From Gammaproteobacteria bacterium (lineage in GTDB: Bacteria > Pseudomonadota > Gammaproteobacteria > Steroidobacterales > Woeseiaceae), in NCBI GenBank assembly GCA_024639825.1, contig JAHEGH010000001.1:78351-142350 (forward strand): DNA of 64,000 nt. Direction: 5' to 3'. The notes under the pieces are model-generated. The model saw only the letters and a list, made by a program, of their open reading frames with translations, searched no databases and was not told where the DNA came from. The position numbers and the translations under genes are program-made. Shown one piece after another: positions 25,901-36,200 of this stretch. The number at the start of each line of letters is the position of its first letter. The stretch's first letter is position 1.

Positions 25901-25946
25901 ACGCGACAAAAGCCGTATTTTGTCCGCCTTATAGGCTCAAGAAGGG

Positions 25947-25992
25947 TGGACTTTATATATCGAACTGATATTATACATCGCCCCGATATATA
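25947..25992 (+). promoter_or_regulatory. Promoter and operator-like region of the padR-efflux operon
   Basis: TGGACT (25947-25952) and TATTAT (25970-25975), spaced 17 bp, form a sigma-70-like promoter. A nine-bp inverted repeat, TATATATCG (25954-25962) and CGATATATA (25984-25992), brackets the -10. The stretch 25956-25979 (core TATATCGAACT and TTATAC) matches 31017-31040 upstream of the second efflux operon at 19 of 24 positions. A PadR protein bound here would block its own transcription. This is inference from position and symmetry. Confidence 0.6.
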
Positions 25993-26021
25993 GGCAGCGT
26001 TAGCTGCCAGGCGCGATCGCA

Positions 26022-26564
26022 ATGGATGTCAAAACCGTTTGCCTCGGCATGCTGACCGACGGGCCCGCATCAGGCTACGATCTTAAGAAGGAATTCGAGT
26101 CTTCGTTCGGCCATTTCTTTGCCGCCGGATACGGTTCCATATACCCCGCCCTGTCCTGGCTCGCAGACCATGAGCTGGTGAGCTGCGAGGAGATTCCCCA
26201 GGAAGGCAAGCCTGACCGTAAGCTCTATCGCATTACGGAAGAGGGTCGTCAATTCCTGCTAAAGGCACTCAAGAACACTCAGCCCTGCCACAAGGTTCGC
26301 TCGGAGTTCCTTGCAACGATGTGCTTTGCACACCTGATGGAGGACGAAGACATTCAGGCAGTCCTCAATCACCGGCTCAGCGAAATCAGCCGATACCGGG
26401 AACTATTCCGGAGCATCGAACAAGAGGGTATGTCCGACTGGCCGGAAGGTGCGAAGTTCGTCCTCGGTTTCGGCAAAGCCGTCGCTGCAGCGATGGAAAC
26501 CTACATCAAAGAGAACCGCCACACGCTGGCGACAGAATCGACCGCCAAAACGGCGGCCGGTTAG
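26022..26564 (+). CDS. PadR-family transcriptional regulator
   Basis: The 180-residue protein has an N-terminal winged helix (LGMLTDGPASGYDLKKEFE at the start, YPALSWLADHELVS as recognition helix and wing, GKPDRKLYRITEEG) at residues 1-80. A helical C-terminal dimerisation domain (Vir_act_alpha_C type) follows at 90-170. PadR proteins usually repress efflux or detoxification genes and release DNA on binding a small hydrophobic ligand. It is the first gene of the adaptor-RND operon (16 bp to the adaptor), so local drug- or phenolic-responsive repression is likely. A palindromic operator candidate overlaps its promoter. Confidence 0.9.
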   Translation: MDVKTVCLGMLTDGPASGYDLKKEFESSFGHFFAAGYGSIYPALSWLADHELVSCEEIPQEGKPDRKLYRITEEGRQFLLKALKNTQPCHKVRSEFLATMCFAHLMEDEDIQAVLNHRLSEISRYRELFRSIEQEGMSDWPEGAKFVLGFGKAVAAAMETYIKENRHTLATESTAKTAAG

Positions 26565-26580
26565 ATATGGATTAAAGACA

Positions 26581-27711
26581 ATGGCATTGGGCAATATCAA
26601 TCGATTCAGATCCTGGTTCGTGTCGGCTGGCATCATCATAGTTGTCACTATCTGGATCCTGTCCGGACAATTCAGCGGGAGCGACGAAACCGAACAGGCG
26701 ACAGCGGAGACCGTCGCAACTGCGACGTTAAGGAATGCTGTCCGTGTTCGCACTCAGTCGGCCGAGGAAGTCATGCGCACGATTGTCGTTAATGGCAAGA
26801 CGGCGCCCGCACGTATCACCCACCTCGCGGCGGAAACTGATGGCCGTATTGAATACGTTGGCGCAGAGCGCGGCGCGAGCCTCAAGACGGGCAACCTTAT
26901 TGTGCGGCTGGACGAACGTGATCGTGCGGCCCGACTCGCGCAAGCCGAGGCAACCGTCAGGCAGCGCGAAGTTGAGTACGCAGCTCGAGAGCGGCTCAAA
27001 TCGGAGAGCTACGTATCTGAAGCGCAACTCCAGGAGGCTTTAGCATTGCTTGAGACAGCCCGTGCGGAATTGACGCGCGCGCAACTCGATCTTGACTATA
27101 TGGATGTGCGGGCGCCGTTCGCAGGTGCCCTGCAGGCTCGTCACGTCGAAGTCGGTGATTTCGTCAAGCGCGGCGATCCAATCGCAACCTATGTCGATAA
27201 CCGCACAATTATTGTGAGCGCCAACGTATCAGAGTTCGATGCGAAGTATGTTCACGTCGACGAAATGGCCGAAGCCCGGCTCGCCACGGGTGAAACCGTG
27301 CGCGGTCGTATTCGTTTTGTTTCACCCGTCGCCGACGAAGCAACACGGACGTTTACTGTCGAACTCGAAGTTGCCAATGTGGATGGCAAGCTTCGCGCCG
27401 GTGGAACGGCGGAACTGCGCATCCCTGCACAGACCGTATTGGCGCACCGTATTTCACCCTCTCTGCTGACGCTGGATGACGCGGGTAATGTCGGCGTCAA
27501 GATCATTAACGATAAAGGTGAGGTCGAATTCGTCGTCGCTGATATTGCGCTGTCATCAAACGACGGGGTCTGGCTGGCAGGCCTGCCCTCGACGGCGACC
27601 ATTATCACCGTGGGCCAGGGCTACGTTACCAGCGGCGCAGTGGTAGATGCGGTTCCCGAAAGTGATGCTGAGACGGCTGTCGCCATCATGGAGTCTGAGG
27701 ACGCCAAGTAA
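26581..27711 (+). CDS. RND efflux periplasmic adaptor (HlyD/AcrA family)
   Basis: The 376-residue membrane fusion protein has an N-terminal transmembrane anchor (SAGIIIVVTIWILSGQF) and no lipobox. A barrel-lipoyl-hairpin arrangement follows, with GAERGASLKTGNLIVRLDERD as the lipoyl half, a short alpha-hairpin at about 115-165 (VRQREVEYAARER and LLETARAELTRAQLDL), DVRAPFAG and a second lipoyl half GDFVKRGDPI. It links the RND pump to an outer-membrane channel. The start is the ATG at 26581; longer reading overlaps padR. Its stop overlaps the pump gene start (TAATG). Confidence 0.9.
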   Translation: MALGNINRFRSWFVSAGIIIVVTIWILSGQFSGSDETEQATAETVATATLRNAVRVRTQSAEEVMRTIVVNGKTAPARITHLAAETDGRIEYVGAERGASLKTGNLIVRLDERDRAARLAQAEATVRQREVEYAARERLKSESYVSEAQLQEALALLETARAELTRAQLDLDYMDVRAPFAGALQARHVEVGDFVKRGDPIATYVDNRTIIVSANVSEFDAKYVHVDEMAEARLATGETVRGRIRFVSPVADEATRTFTVELEVANVDGKLRAGGTAELRIPAQTVLAHRISPSLLTLDDAGNVGVKIINDKGEVEFVVADIALSSNDGVWLAGLPSTATIITVGQGYVTSGAVVDAVPESDAETAVAIMESEDAK

Positions 27712-30700
27712 TGAATATGATCGAACTGGCAATGCTGCGGTCGCGGACCGTGGTGCTTTCGTTGCTGGTCGTCCTGATCGGCGGCGTTGTGGCGTACCTC
27801 ACGATCCCCAAGGAAGCAGAGCCTGACATCGAAATTCCGATTGTCTATGTCAGCATCGATCACGACGGTATCTCGCCAGAGGACTCGGAGCGTCTCCTGG
27901 TCCGCCCGATGGAGCAGGAGCTCCGCTCCATTGAAGGCGTCAAGGAAATGACGGCGCGCGCCTTCGAGGGCGGCGCAAACGTACAGCTTGAATTCGACGC
28001 AGGCATCGACACCAAGCAGGCCCTGCAGGACGTACGCGAAAAGGTTGACCTCGCACAGGCGAAACTGCCCGGCGAAACAGACGAACCGACCGTGCAGGAA
28101 GTGAAGATGTCGCGCTTCGATCCGATGCTCGTCCTCAACCTTGCGGGCAATGTGCCGGAACGTTCGCTGACAACCATCGCGAAGAATCTCAAGGAGAAGC
28201 TCGAGGCGCTAACGGGTGTGCTTGAGGTGAACCTCATCGGTACCCGGGAAGAACTCATGGAAGTGGTCGTCGATCCACTTGCTATGGAAAGCTACGGTCT
28301 CGACCAGGCGCAGATCATCCAGTTCGTAAACCGCAACAATCGCCTCGTTGCCGCCGGTGCACTGCATGGCAGCGAAGGACGGTTCCCGGTAAAAGTCCCT
28401 GGTGTTTTTGAAAGCGCCGAGGATGTGCTCGACATGCCGATAAAGGCGGTCGGCGACCGCGTGGTGCACTTCAAGGATATTGCCCAGGTTCTTCGCACCT
28501 ACAAAGACGCCCAAAGTGTCGCCCGCCTGAACGGCAAATCGGCACTTGCCATTGAAGTCATCCAGCGATCGCGGGCGAATGTGATCGACACCATCGCCGC
28601 CGTAAACGCGATCATCGACGAAGAATCTGCCTACTGGCCCGCTGATATCGAGATTGTCGCATCGCGCGACAAGTCTAAAGACATTAAAAACATGCTGTCT
28701 GAGTTGCAGAACAATGTGATAGCAGCAGTGTTGCTCGTATTTATAGTGATCATCGGCATACTCGGTATACGTTCCGCCCTGTTGGTAGGCGTCGCTATTC
28801 CGGGCAGCTTTTTAATGGGTATCCTGATCATCGGGTCGTTCGGCATAACGATCAACATGATGGTTTTGTTTGCACTGATAATGGCCGTCGGCATGCTGGT
28901 GGATGGTGCGATCGTAGTCACGGAAATGGCCGATCGGCGCATGGCGGAAGGCGAATCCCGCCATGATGCGTACTCGCGTGCAGCGGTGCGGATGTCATGG
29001 CCGATCATTGCATCTACCTGCACAACGCTCGCCGCTTTTGTGCCGCTCGCACTGTGGCCGGGTACATCCGGCGAATTCATGAAGTACCTCCCCATAACAC
29101 TGATCGCTGTGCTGTCCGCGTCGTTGATTATGGCGCTGTTGTTTGTGCCCACCCTCGGTTCTATTTTTGGTCGAACAGGTGCGAATACGGATGAAGCACG
29201 TCGTAATCTCGCCGCCGCCGAGACCGGTGACGTCGACGACGTGACCGGAGTCACCGGTAGTTACATTCAGTTTCTGAAAAGTACCCTGAGGCATCCCTGG
29301 CTGAACGTCGCCGCGGTTTCCGGACTACTCGTTGCTGTCTACGCCGCGTTTATAATTTTCGGCAAGGGCGTAGAGTATTTTCCCGAGGTGGAACAGCCAT
29401 TCGGAATGGTAGATATCCGCGCGCGTGGCGACCTTTCCACCGACGAACGTGACCGCCTGGTCAACGAGGTCGAAAAGCGCGTACTGGGTATGCCCGAGAT
29501 CGAGTTCCTCTACGCGAAAACCGGCAGCAGCAATCAAGGCGCTGAAGATCAGATCGGTTCGCTGACGCTGAACTATGTTGACTGGCAGCTGCGCCGGCCG
29601 GCTGACGACATACTGGCGGAGATTCGGGAGCGGACGAAAGACCTTGTCGGTATCCGAATTGAAACGAGGAAACCGGATTCCGGCCCACCCATGGGCAAGC
29701 CGATTCGTATTGAGTTTTCCTCCCGCTTCAACGACCAGTTGAGTAACGCGGTCGAGCGCGTCCGTGCGCACATGGAAGAAAACGATGCGATCGTCAATAT
29801 TGAAGACAGTCGCCCTCTTCCCGGTATCGAGTGGCAGATCAAGGTTGATCGTGCTGAAGCCGCACGCTTCGGCGCGGACATCTCGCTGGTCGGCGCCATG
29901 GTTCAGCTCGTCACTAACGGCATCAAGATCGGTGAATACCGCCCGGATGACAGTGATGACGAAATCGATATTCGTGTTCGCTACCCAGCCGCAAGTCGCA
30001 ATCTCGCGCAGATAGATGACCTGCGCATTCCCACTCCCGAGGGCCAGATTCCGATCAGCACCTTTACTGATCGCGTACCCGCCCAGAAGGTCGGCACGAT
30101 TCGTCGTATCGACATGCGCCGAACCCTGGCAATCGATGCCGATGCCGCGCCAGGGATACTCGTCGATGATGTCGTCCGCAGCCTGAAAGCAAGTGTCGCG
30201 GAGCTTGGCATCGACCCGCGGGTCAGTTGGTCGTTCCGCGGCAGCACCGAAGACCAGCAGGAGGATATGGATTTCCTCGCCAATGCGATGCTAATGGCGC
30301 TCGCCATTATGGCTATCATCCTGGTTACGCAGTTCAACAGCATTTACCAGGCCGGGCTGATCCTGACTGCCGTCCTGTTTTCGACGGGCGGCGTTCTTCT
30401 CGGTCATTTACTCATGGGTAAGCCGTTTGGCGTCATCATGAGTAGTGTCGGTGTAATCACGCTTGCCGGTATTGTGGTGAACAACAACATCGTATTCATC
30501 GATACCTATAACGTATTGCGCAGTCGGGGCGAACGTCCATCCGACGCGATTCTGCGCACCTGTGCGATTCGCCTGCGCCCGGTATTGCTCACCACGGTGA
30601 CTACCATTGTTGGCCTGATGCCGATGGTTCTTGGGGTGAACATCAACCTTATTGATCGCAACGTGTCCATTGGTGCACCCAGTTCGCAGTGGTGGACACA

Positions 30701-30854
30701 GCTGGCATCCTCGGTGGCGGGGGGGCTCGCCTTCGCGACTATCCTGACGTTGTGGCTGACACCGAGCCTGCTCATGGCCCAGGCCAACCTGATGGATCGA
30801 TGGAAAGCACGCCGGACCCAGGGGCCTGCTGGGTCTGCGCCTCCCGCCGGTTAG
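27711..30854 (+). CDS. RND family efflux pump permease
   Basis: The 1047-residue inner-membrane proton antiporter has twelve predicted helices and two large periplasmic loops. The TM4 motif is VGMLVDGAIVV: the first of the two AcrB aspartates is kept and the second is Gly. The TM10 motif is AGIVVNNNIVF, so the AcrB lysine (AKN) is absent. This pattern is common in HAE1-like pumps outside the AcrB group. Substrates are unknown. It is co-translated with the preceding adaptor and under the padR promoter. No outer-membrane channel gene follows, so a TolC-like protein encoded elsewhere is needed. Confidence 0.93.
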   Translation: MNMIELAMLRSRTVVLSLLVVLIGGVVAYLTIPKEAEPDIEIPIVYVSIDHDGISPEDSERLLVRPMEQELRSIEGVKEMTARAFEGGANVQLEFDAGIDTKQALQDVREKVDLAQAKLPGETDEPTVQEVKMSRFDPMLVLNLAGNVPERSLTTIAKNLKEKLEALTGVLEVNLIGTREELMEVVVDPLAMESYGLDQAQIIQFVNRNNRLVAAGALHGSEGRFPVKVPGVFESAEDVLDMPIKAVGDRVVHFKDIAQVLRTYKDAQSVARLNGKSALAIEVIQRSRANVIDTIAAVNAIIDEESAYWPADIEIVASRDKSKDIKNMLSELQNNVIAAVLLVFIVIIGILGIRSALLVGVAIPGSFLMGILIIGSFGITINMMVLFALIMAVGMLVDGAIVVTEMADRRMAEGESRHDAYSRAAVRMSWPIIASTCTTLAAFVPLALWPGTSGEFMKYLPITLIAVLSASLIMALLFVPTLGSIFGRTGANTDEARRNLAAAETGDVDDVTGVTGSYIQFLKSTLRHPWLNVAAVSGLLVAVYAAFIIFGKGVEYFPEVEQPFGMVDIRARGDLSTDERDRLVNEVEKRVLGMPEIEFLYAKTGSSNQGAEDQIGSLTLNYVDWQLRRPADDILAEIRERTKDLVGIRIETRKPDSGPPMGKPIRIEFSSRFNDQLSNAVERVRAHMEENDAIVNIEDSRPLPGIEWQIKVDRAEAARFGADISLVGAMVQLVTNGIKIGEYRPDDSDDEIDIRVRYPAASRNLAQIDDLRIPTPEGQIPISTFTDRVPAQKVGTIRRIDMRRTLAIDADAAPGILVDDVVRSLKASVAELGIDPRVSWSFRGSTEDQQEDMDFLANAMLMALAIMAIILVTQFNSIYQAGLILTAVLFSTGGVLLGHLLMGKPFGVIMSSVGVITLAGIVVNNNIVFIDTYNVLRSRGERPSDAILRTCAIRLRPVLLTTVTTIVGLMPMVLGVNINLIDRNVSIGAPSSQWWTQLASSVAGGLAFATILTLWLTPSLLMAQANLMDRWKARRTQGPAGSAPPAG

Positions 30855-31010
30855 TCCCGGCTCGCCGGTATAACTTTCTCACCGGCGCGCAATCCAAAAC
30901 GCTTCCTCGCGCATCTAATAGTCGAGTAGTGGCGATATTGCCGCTGCGAGAAGCCTAACCCATTGATTTATATAGACGGAAGCTGATCGCCAATCGTGTG
31001 AAACCATGGG

Positions 31011-31052
31011 TTGCGTTATACCGAACTAGTGTTATACTTCACTACAACACTA
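31011..31052 (+). promoter_or_regulatory. Promoter with operator-like sequence for the second efflux operon
   Basis: TTGCGT (31011-31016) and an extended -10 (TG-T-TATACT, 31030-31038) are spaced by 16 bp. The 24-bp stretch 31017-31040, with CGAACT and TTATAC, closely matches the padR promoter region. A seven-bp inverted repeat, TAGTGTT (31027-31033) and AACACTA (31046-31052), overlaps the -10. GTTATAC also occurs twice (31015, 31031). The upstream 30855-31010 holds only a weak hairpin (30863-30887) and no gene. Confidence 0.6.
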
Positions 31053-31072
31053 AAAGAGATGGTTAAGGGATC

Positions 31073-32149
31073 ATGAAAGCAACAACACCGATCATTGCAC
31101 TGCTGACACTCACAGGATCCGCCCTGCTCACAGGCTGCGGTATCGGCCAGGCCAGCGTTACTGACAAAGAGACCATTGAGGCGGCGATCCCGGTTCCGGT
31201 TGAGGTGACGCAGCCGTCTCGCGCCGACATTTATGCGACCTATGCAGCGACAGCAACGATTACGTCTGATGCTGATGCACCGGTCGTGGCCCGTGTTCCT
31301 GGTGAAGTGGTGGAACTGCTGGTTGAAGAAGGTGACTACGTGGTCGAGGGCCAGGTACTGGCTCGCCTCGACGGTGAACGCCTGCGACTCGAAATGCTGG
31401 CCGCCAAGGCAAACGTCAACCGAGCCCGGACGGAGTACGAGCGCAACATCGACCTGAGCAAGCGCGGCCTGATCAGCGCCTCTATGTTCGATAGCCTGCA
31501 ATACGACCTCGCAGAGCTCGAAGCAACTTATAAACTCAAGAAACTGTCTTACGATTATTCGAAGATCCGCGCACCAATTGCCGGTATCGTGGCCACGCGT
31601 GAAATAAAGCCGGGCCAGAATCTCGCTATCAACGACATCGCATTTCGCATCACCAATACAAAAGAGCTGGTTGCTTACCTGCATATCCCGCAGTCTGAGC
31701 TTTCGAAGTTCGACGTTGGCCACACGGCGAATATCGAGGTTGCCTCGATGCCGGGAACACGCTTTCCCGCGACGATCCAACGCATTAGCCCGACGATCGA
31801 TACTCGCAATGGCACATTCCGTGCCACGGCAATGATTGATAACGCAAACGGCGATCTTGCTCCTGGCATGTTCGGACGCTTTACTATCGCCTACGAACAG
31901 CACAAAGCCGCGCTTGTCATACCAGCTGCAGCCCTACTCGATGAAGACGACGAGAGCACCGTGTACGTGGTGAGTAATGGCGAAGTGGTTCGGCGTACTG
32001 TCGTGACAGGCATAGAGTCCGGCGGTAACGTGGAGGTTCTCAGCGGACTGGGCGAAGACGAGATCATCGTTTTGGTTGGTCACTCTGGTCTTCGCAGCGG
32101 CAGCAAGGTTCTTGCCAGCAACACCATTCCGGACCGTTTCGCGGGCTGA
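31073..32149 (+). CDS. RND efflux adaptor lipoprotein, first copy
   Basis: The 358-residue membrane fusion protein has a lipobox (GSALLTGCG), so it is anchored by a lipid. The lipoyl halves VPGEVVELLVEEGDYVVEGQVLARLDG and IAGIVATREIKPGQNLAIND flank an alpha-hairpin at about 95-155. The beta-barrel and membrane-proximal domains end in a GLRSGSKV tail. It resembles the next gene's product over its whole length, so the two arose by tandem duplication. First gene of a four-gene operon with two pumps. Confidence 0.9.
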   Translation: MKATTPIIALLTLTGSALLTGCGIGQASVTDKETIEAAIPVPVEVTQPSRADIYATYAATATITSDADAPVVARVPGEVVELLVEEGDYVVEGQVLARLDGERLRLEMLAAKANVNRARTEYERNIDLSKRGLISASMFDSLQYDLAELEATYKLKKLSYDYSKIRAPIAGIVATREIKPGQNLAINDIAFRITNTKELVAYLHIPQSELSKFDVGHTANIEVASMPGTRFPATIQRISPTIDTRNGTFRATAMIDNANGDLAPGMFGRFTIAYEQHKAALVIPAAALLDEDDESTVYVVSNGEVVRRTVVTGIESGGNVEVLSGLGEDEIIVLVGHSGLRSGSKVLASNTIPDRFAG

Positions 32150-32203
32150 CGCTCGACGCGCACATCGCGCCGCTCGTCCGGCGCAAAGCATGAGGGAGAA
32201 TTC

Positions 32204-33265
32204 ATGAAGCTACATCGCATTAGCTCGGCGGCGTTCGCCTGTATATTACTGCTGAGCGCATGCCAGCAGGGCAACGGACCAGAGACATCGGACGAGGAAG
32301 AGACCCCACCCATCCCTGTGGAGACCAGCATTCCCGTGCGTGGTGATGTGCTCGCCGTGTACTCCGGCACAGCGCCAATAGAAGCGTTTGCCGAAGCCGA
32401 CGTCGTTGCCAAGGTCGCAGGTGAGATTCGCGAGGTTCTTGTTGAAGAAGGAGAGCAGGTTACCGAGGGCCAGGTGATGGCACGCCTCGACGGTGACCGC
32501 CTGCGCCTTGAACTCAACGAGTCACGTGCCCGCCTCGAGAAGATGCAGCGCGATTTTGAACGCAACAAGGATCTTCGGGAAAAAGGCCTGCTCTCGGAAG
32601 GCGACTTTGAAAAACTGCAATTCGATCTTGAAGCGCTGCAAGCCTCATACAACCTCGCCAGCCTGGAGCTCGATTACACTCAGATCAGGGCGCCTATCGA
32701 TGGTGTCGTCTCGGAGCGCTTCATTAAGATTGGCAACGCCACCAAGATCGGCGACCCACTATTCCGGGTAACCGGACTCGACCCGCTTGTTGCGTACCTG
32801 CATATTCCCGAACGCGAGTACCGGCAGATTACTACCGGTCAACCGGTTGCCATCGACATTGACGCACTGGGTGGGCAGAGCATCATCGCGGCCGTGACAC
32901 GAGTGAGCCCAATCGTCGATCCCGCAACCGGCACATTCAAGATAACCATTGAAATCCGGGACAATGAGCGCCGCATCAAGCCCGGCATGTTCGGACGCAT
33001 TAGCATCGTTTACGACCGCCACGAGAATGTGCTGCAGGTTCCACGCAGCGCGATCATTGAGGAATTGGCGGGCGAGAGCGTATTTGTCGTCGAGGACGAC
33101 AAGGCGGTTCGCAGAACCGTAACCACCGGATACGGCGAAAGCGGCATGATCGAAATCGTCGAGGGTCTCGAAGAAACCGACAATGTCATTATCGTCGGGC
33201 AGGTTGGCCTTAAACCCGGAGCCAAGGTTACCGTTATCAACGCGGCTGCGGATGGGGACAACTAA
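32204..33265 (+). CDS. RND efflux adaptor lipoprotein, second copy
   Basis: The 353-residue paralogue of the preceding adaptor has a lipobox ILLLSACQ and the lipoyl halves REVLVEEGEQVTEGQVMARLDG and IDGVVSERFIKIG. The alpha-hairpin includes RLEKMQRDFERNKDLREKGL, and the end is VGLKPGAKV. A GGGAG lies eight bases before the ATG. The stop overlaps the start of the first pump gene (TAATG). Two adaptors with two pumps suggest a hetero-oligomeric or dual system, each adaptor perhaps serving one pump. Confidence 0.9.
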   Translation: MKLHRISSAAFACILLLSACQQGNGPETSDEEETPPIPVETSIPVRGDVLAVYSGTAPIEAFAEADVVAKVAGEIREVLVEEGEQVTEGQVMARLDGDRLRLELNESRARLEKMQRDFERNKDLREKGLLSEGDFEKLQFDLEALQASYNLASLELDYTQIRAPIDGVVSERFIKIGNATKIGDPLFRVTGLDPLVAYLHIPEREYRQITTGQPVAIDIDALGGQSIIAAVTRVSPIVDPATGTFKITIEIRDNERRIKPGMFGRISIVYDRHENVLQVPRSAIIEELAGESVFVVEDDKAVRRTVTTGYGESGMIEIVEGLEETDNVIIVGQVGLKPGAKVTVINAAADGDN

Positions 33266-36200
33266 TGCGGCGACTGATCGAAATCGCGACCCAGCGTCGC
33301 GTCACCATCGTGATGTTCACGGTCGCAATCGTTCTGTTCGGCATGGTGTCCCTCTCTCGCCTGAAGCTAAACCTGCTTCCCGACATTTCCTACCCGACGA
33401 TTACCGTGCGAACGGAACTGACTGGTGCAGCCCCGGTTGAGGTAGAGAATCTGCTGACCAAACCGATTGAGGAATCAGTCGGTGTCGTACGTAATGTACG
33501 CCTGGTGCGTTCAGTATCGCGCTCGGGGCAGTCTGACGTTACCGTCGAATTTCTATGGGGAACCGACATGGACATCGCGGGCGTCGACGTTCGCGAGAAG
33601 CTCGATGTGCTGTTCCTGCCACTCGAGGCCAGTCGACCGCTGCTGCTGCGCTTTGATCCCTCATCCGAACCCATCGTCAGACTTGGCCTGCTGTACAAGG
33701 ACTCAAGCGACGCTGCTGCGGAGACGAGCGAGGAGCGCCTGAAGGCGCTCCGACGGCTCGCTGAAGACCGTGTCAAGACCGACCTCGAAGCACAGGAAGG
33801 TACCGCCGCTGTAAAGGTCAGCGGTGGCCTCGAAGATGAGATCCAGATTCGCGTCGACCAGCAGAAGCTGTCGCAGCTCGGCATTAGTATTGAACAGATT
33901 GCGGCACGTATTCGGGCCGAAAATGTCAATCTGTCGGGTGGGCGCCTCGAAGAGGGCAACCAGCGCTTCCTCGTACGTACTCTGAACGAATTCCAGAGCG
34001 TCGATGAATTTCGCGACGCGATTGTTGCGCGTGTCGGCGACCAACCTGTCTACCTGCGCGATGTCGCTACCGTCGAGCGTGGTTACAAGGAACGCGAAGC
34101 GATTACGAGGGTTCGCGGTCAGGAGTCCGTGGAGCTCGCCGTGTACAAGGAAGGCGATGCCAACACCGTGCAGGTGGCAAACCGCATCGAGCAACGAATC
34201 GAAGGGCTTCGCAAAACGCTGCCCGATGATATCGATATCGTCATGATACATGACCAGTCCACCTTCATTTCGTCAGCCGTTGATGATGTCCGGCTTGCCG
34301 CAATCCTGGGCGGCCTGATTGCAATTCTTGTCCTCTACGGTTTCCTGCGCGATTCGCGGGCGACCACAATCGTCGGCATTGCTATCCCTGTTTCCGTTGT
34401 CGGCACATTCCTGCTGATGTACACCAACAACGTTTCACTCAACATCATGTCGCTCGGCGGAATCGCACTCGCTGTCGGTATGCTGGTGGATAACTCAATC
34501 GTCGTCCTTGAAAACATCGTGCGGAAGAAGGAACAGGGCGAGGGCATCGTCGAGGCGGCGCAGAATGGCACGGCCGAGGTTGCCGGTGCAGTGGTCGCGG
34601 CAACTTTGACCACGATCGCCGTTTTCTTTCCAATGGTCTTCATCAGTGGTATTGCCGGGCAACTGTTCCGCGACCAGGCGCTAACGGTGACATTCGCCCT
34701 GGTGTTTTCCCTGATTGTCGCATTGACACTCATTCCGATGCTGGCATCGCTGCGTGCGCCCGGCCGCTATGAAGGGGAGGTCAAGAGCGACGGATTCGAG
34801 GTCGAATCGAAGTCGCGCATTGTACGATTCCTTAAGCGCATAGTTGCTTTCGTCGTCCGTATCATTACCTTTGTTTCAGTAACTATCGTGCGCGTCTCCA
34901 GGTTCCTGTTCGGAGTTGTCAGCTGGGCAATGTGGGCGCTGCTATGGGTGCCGACCTGGCTTTTCCAGCGTCTCTACAGTGCTGTCGCTGCGGTCTACCC
35001 AGGTACGTTACGCTGGTCACTCAACCATCGCACGACCGTCGTCATCGCGGCGTTCGTCATTTTCGCAGCTACCATGTCGCTCGTTCCACGTTTGGGCACG
35101 GAACTCATCCCTCAATTTTCGCAGGGCGAATTCGACGTCGATCTCAGACTGGCGCCGGGTGCGCCGTTATCCGAAACGGACCGTGCGATCCAGGTGGCGC
35201 AACGCGCTGCCAGCAACATTGACGCTATCGCACTAAACTACTCGGTCGCCGGAACCGGCAACCGACTGGATGCTAATCCTGTCGATGCCGGCGACAATAC
35301 CGGGTCGCTAAGTGTGCAATTGTCACCCGGATCCGGGCGCGATGCAGAGAGCGCCGCCATGGACGCCATGCGCAGCGAGCTTTCTCGATTGCCGGGTGTG
35401 CAGTATGAGTTTAGCCGCCCTGCACTGCTCTCCTTTGCGAGCCCGCTGCAGATCGAGATTTCCGGCTACGACCTCGACGCGCTCGCGCGCGTCAGCAACC
35501 TCGTCGTGCAGGAAATGAATTCGTCCGATCGATTCACTGACGTCAAGACCACTGTCGAGCGCGGCAATCCCGAAATACAGATCGTCTTCGATCAGGAACG
35601 CGCCGCAAAGCTCGGCCTCGCTGTTCGTGATATTGCAAATCGCGTCGTGGCGAACGTGCGCGGCGAACTTGCTACCCGCTACACCTGGCGCGACAAGAAG
35701 ATCGACGTGCTGGTACGCAGCGTCGATACGCGCCGCTCCAGCATCGAAGAGATCCGCAGGCTGATCGTTAACCCGCAATCCGACCGCCCCGTAACGCTCG
35801 ACGCTGTGGCAGACGTAATTGTCTCGCAGGGGCCGGCCGAGATTCGGCGTGTCGCACAGGAACGTGTCGCCATAATCACAGCGAACCTCGCTTACGGCGA
35901 TCTCGGCGCGGCCGCCGCGGAAGCCGGTGACATAGTGAATCGTACGCCGATGCCGAACGGAATAACGGCGATCGTGTCGGGACAGAGCGAGGAGATGGAG
36001 GAGTCGTTTCAGTCCATGCAGTTCGCACTGATTCTCGCCGTCTTTCTCGTCTACCTCGTGATGGCTTCCCAGTTCGAGTCGCTCATTCATCCCTTCGTTA
36101 TTCTGTTCACGATTCCACTTGCACTGGTTGGCGCAGTCCTGGCGCTGTTCCTGACAGGGACCACCGTCAACATCGTTGCCCTGATCGGCGTCATCATGCT

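Noticed and set aside
30855..31010. Hairpin (30863-30887) after the first RND gene as a terminator
   Set aside because: Seven-bp stem with an 11-nt loop but no following T-run; termination there is possible but unsupported.
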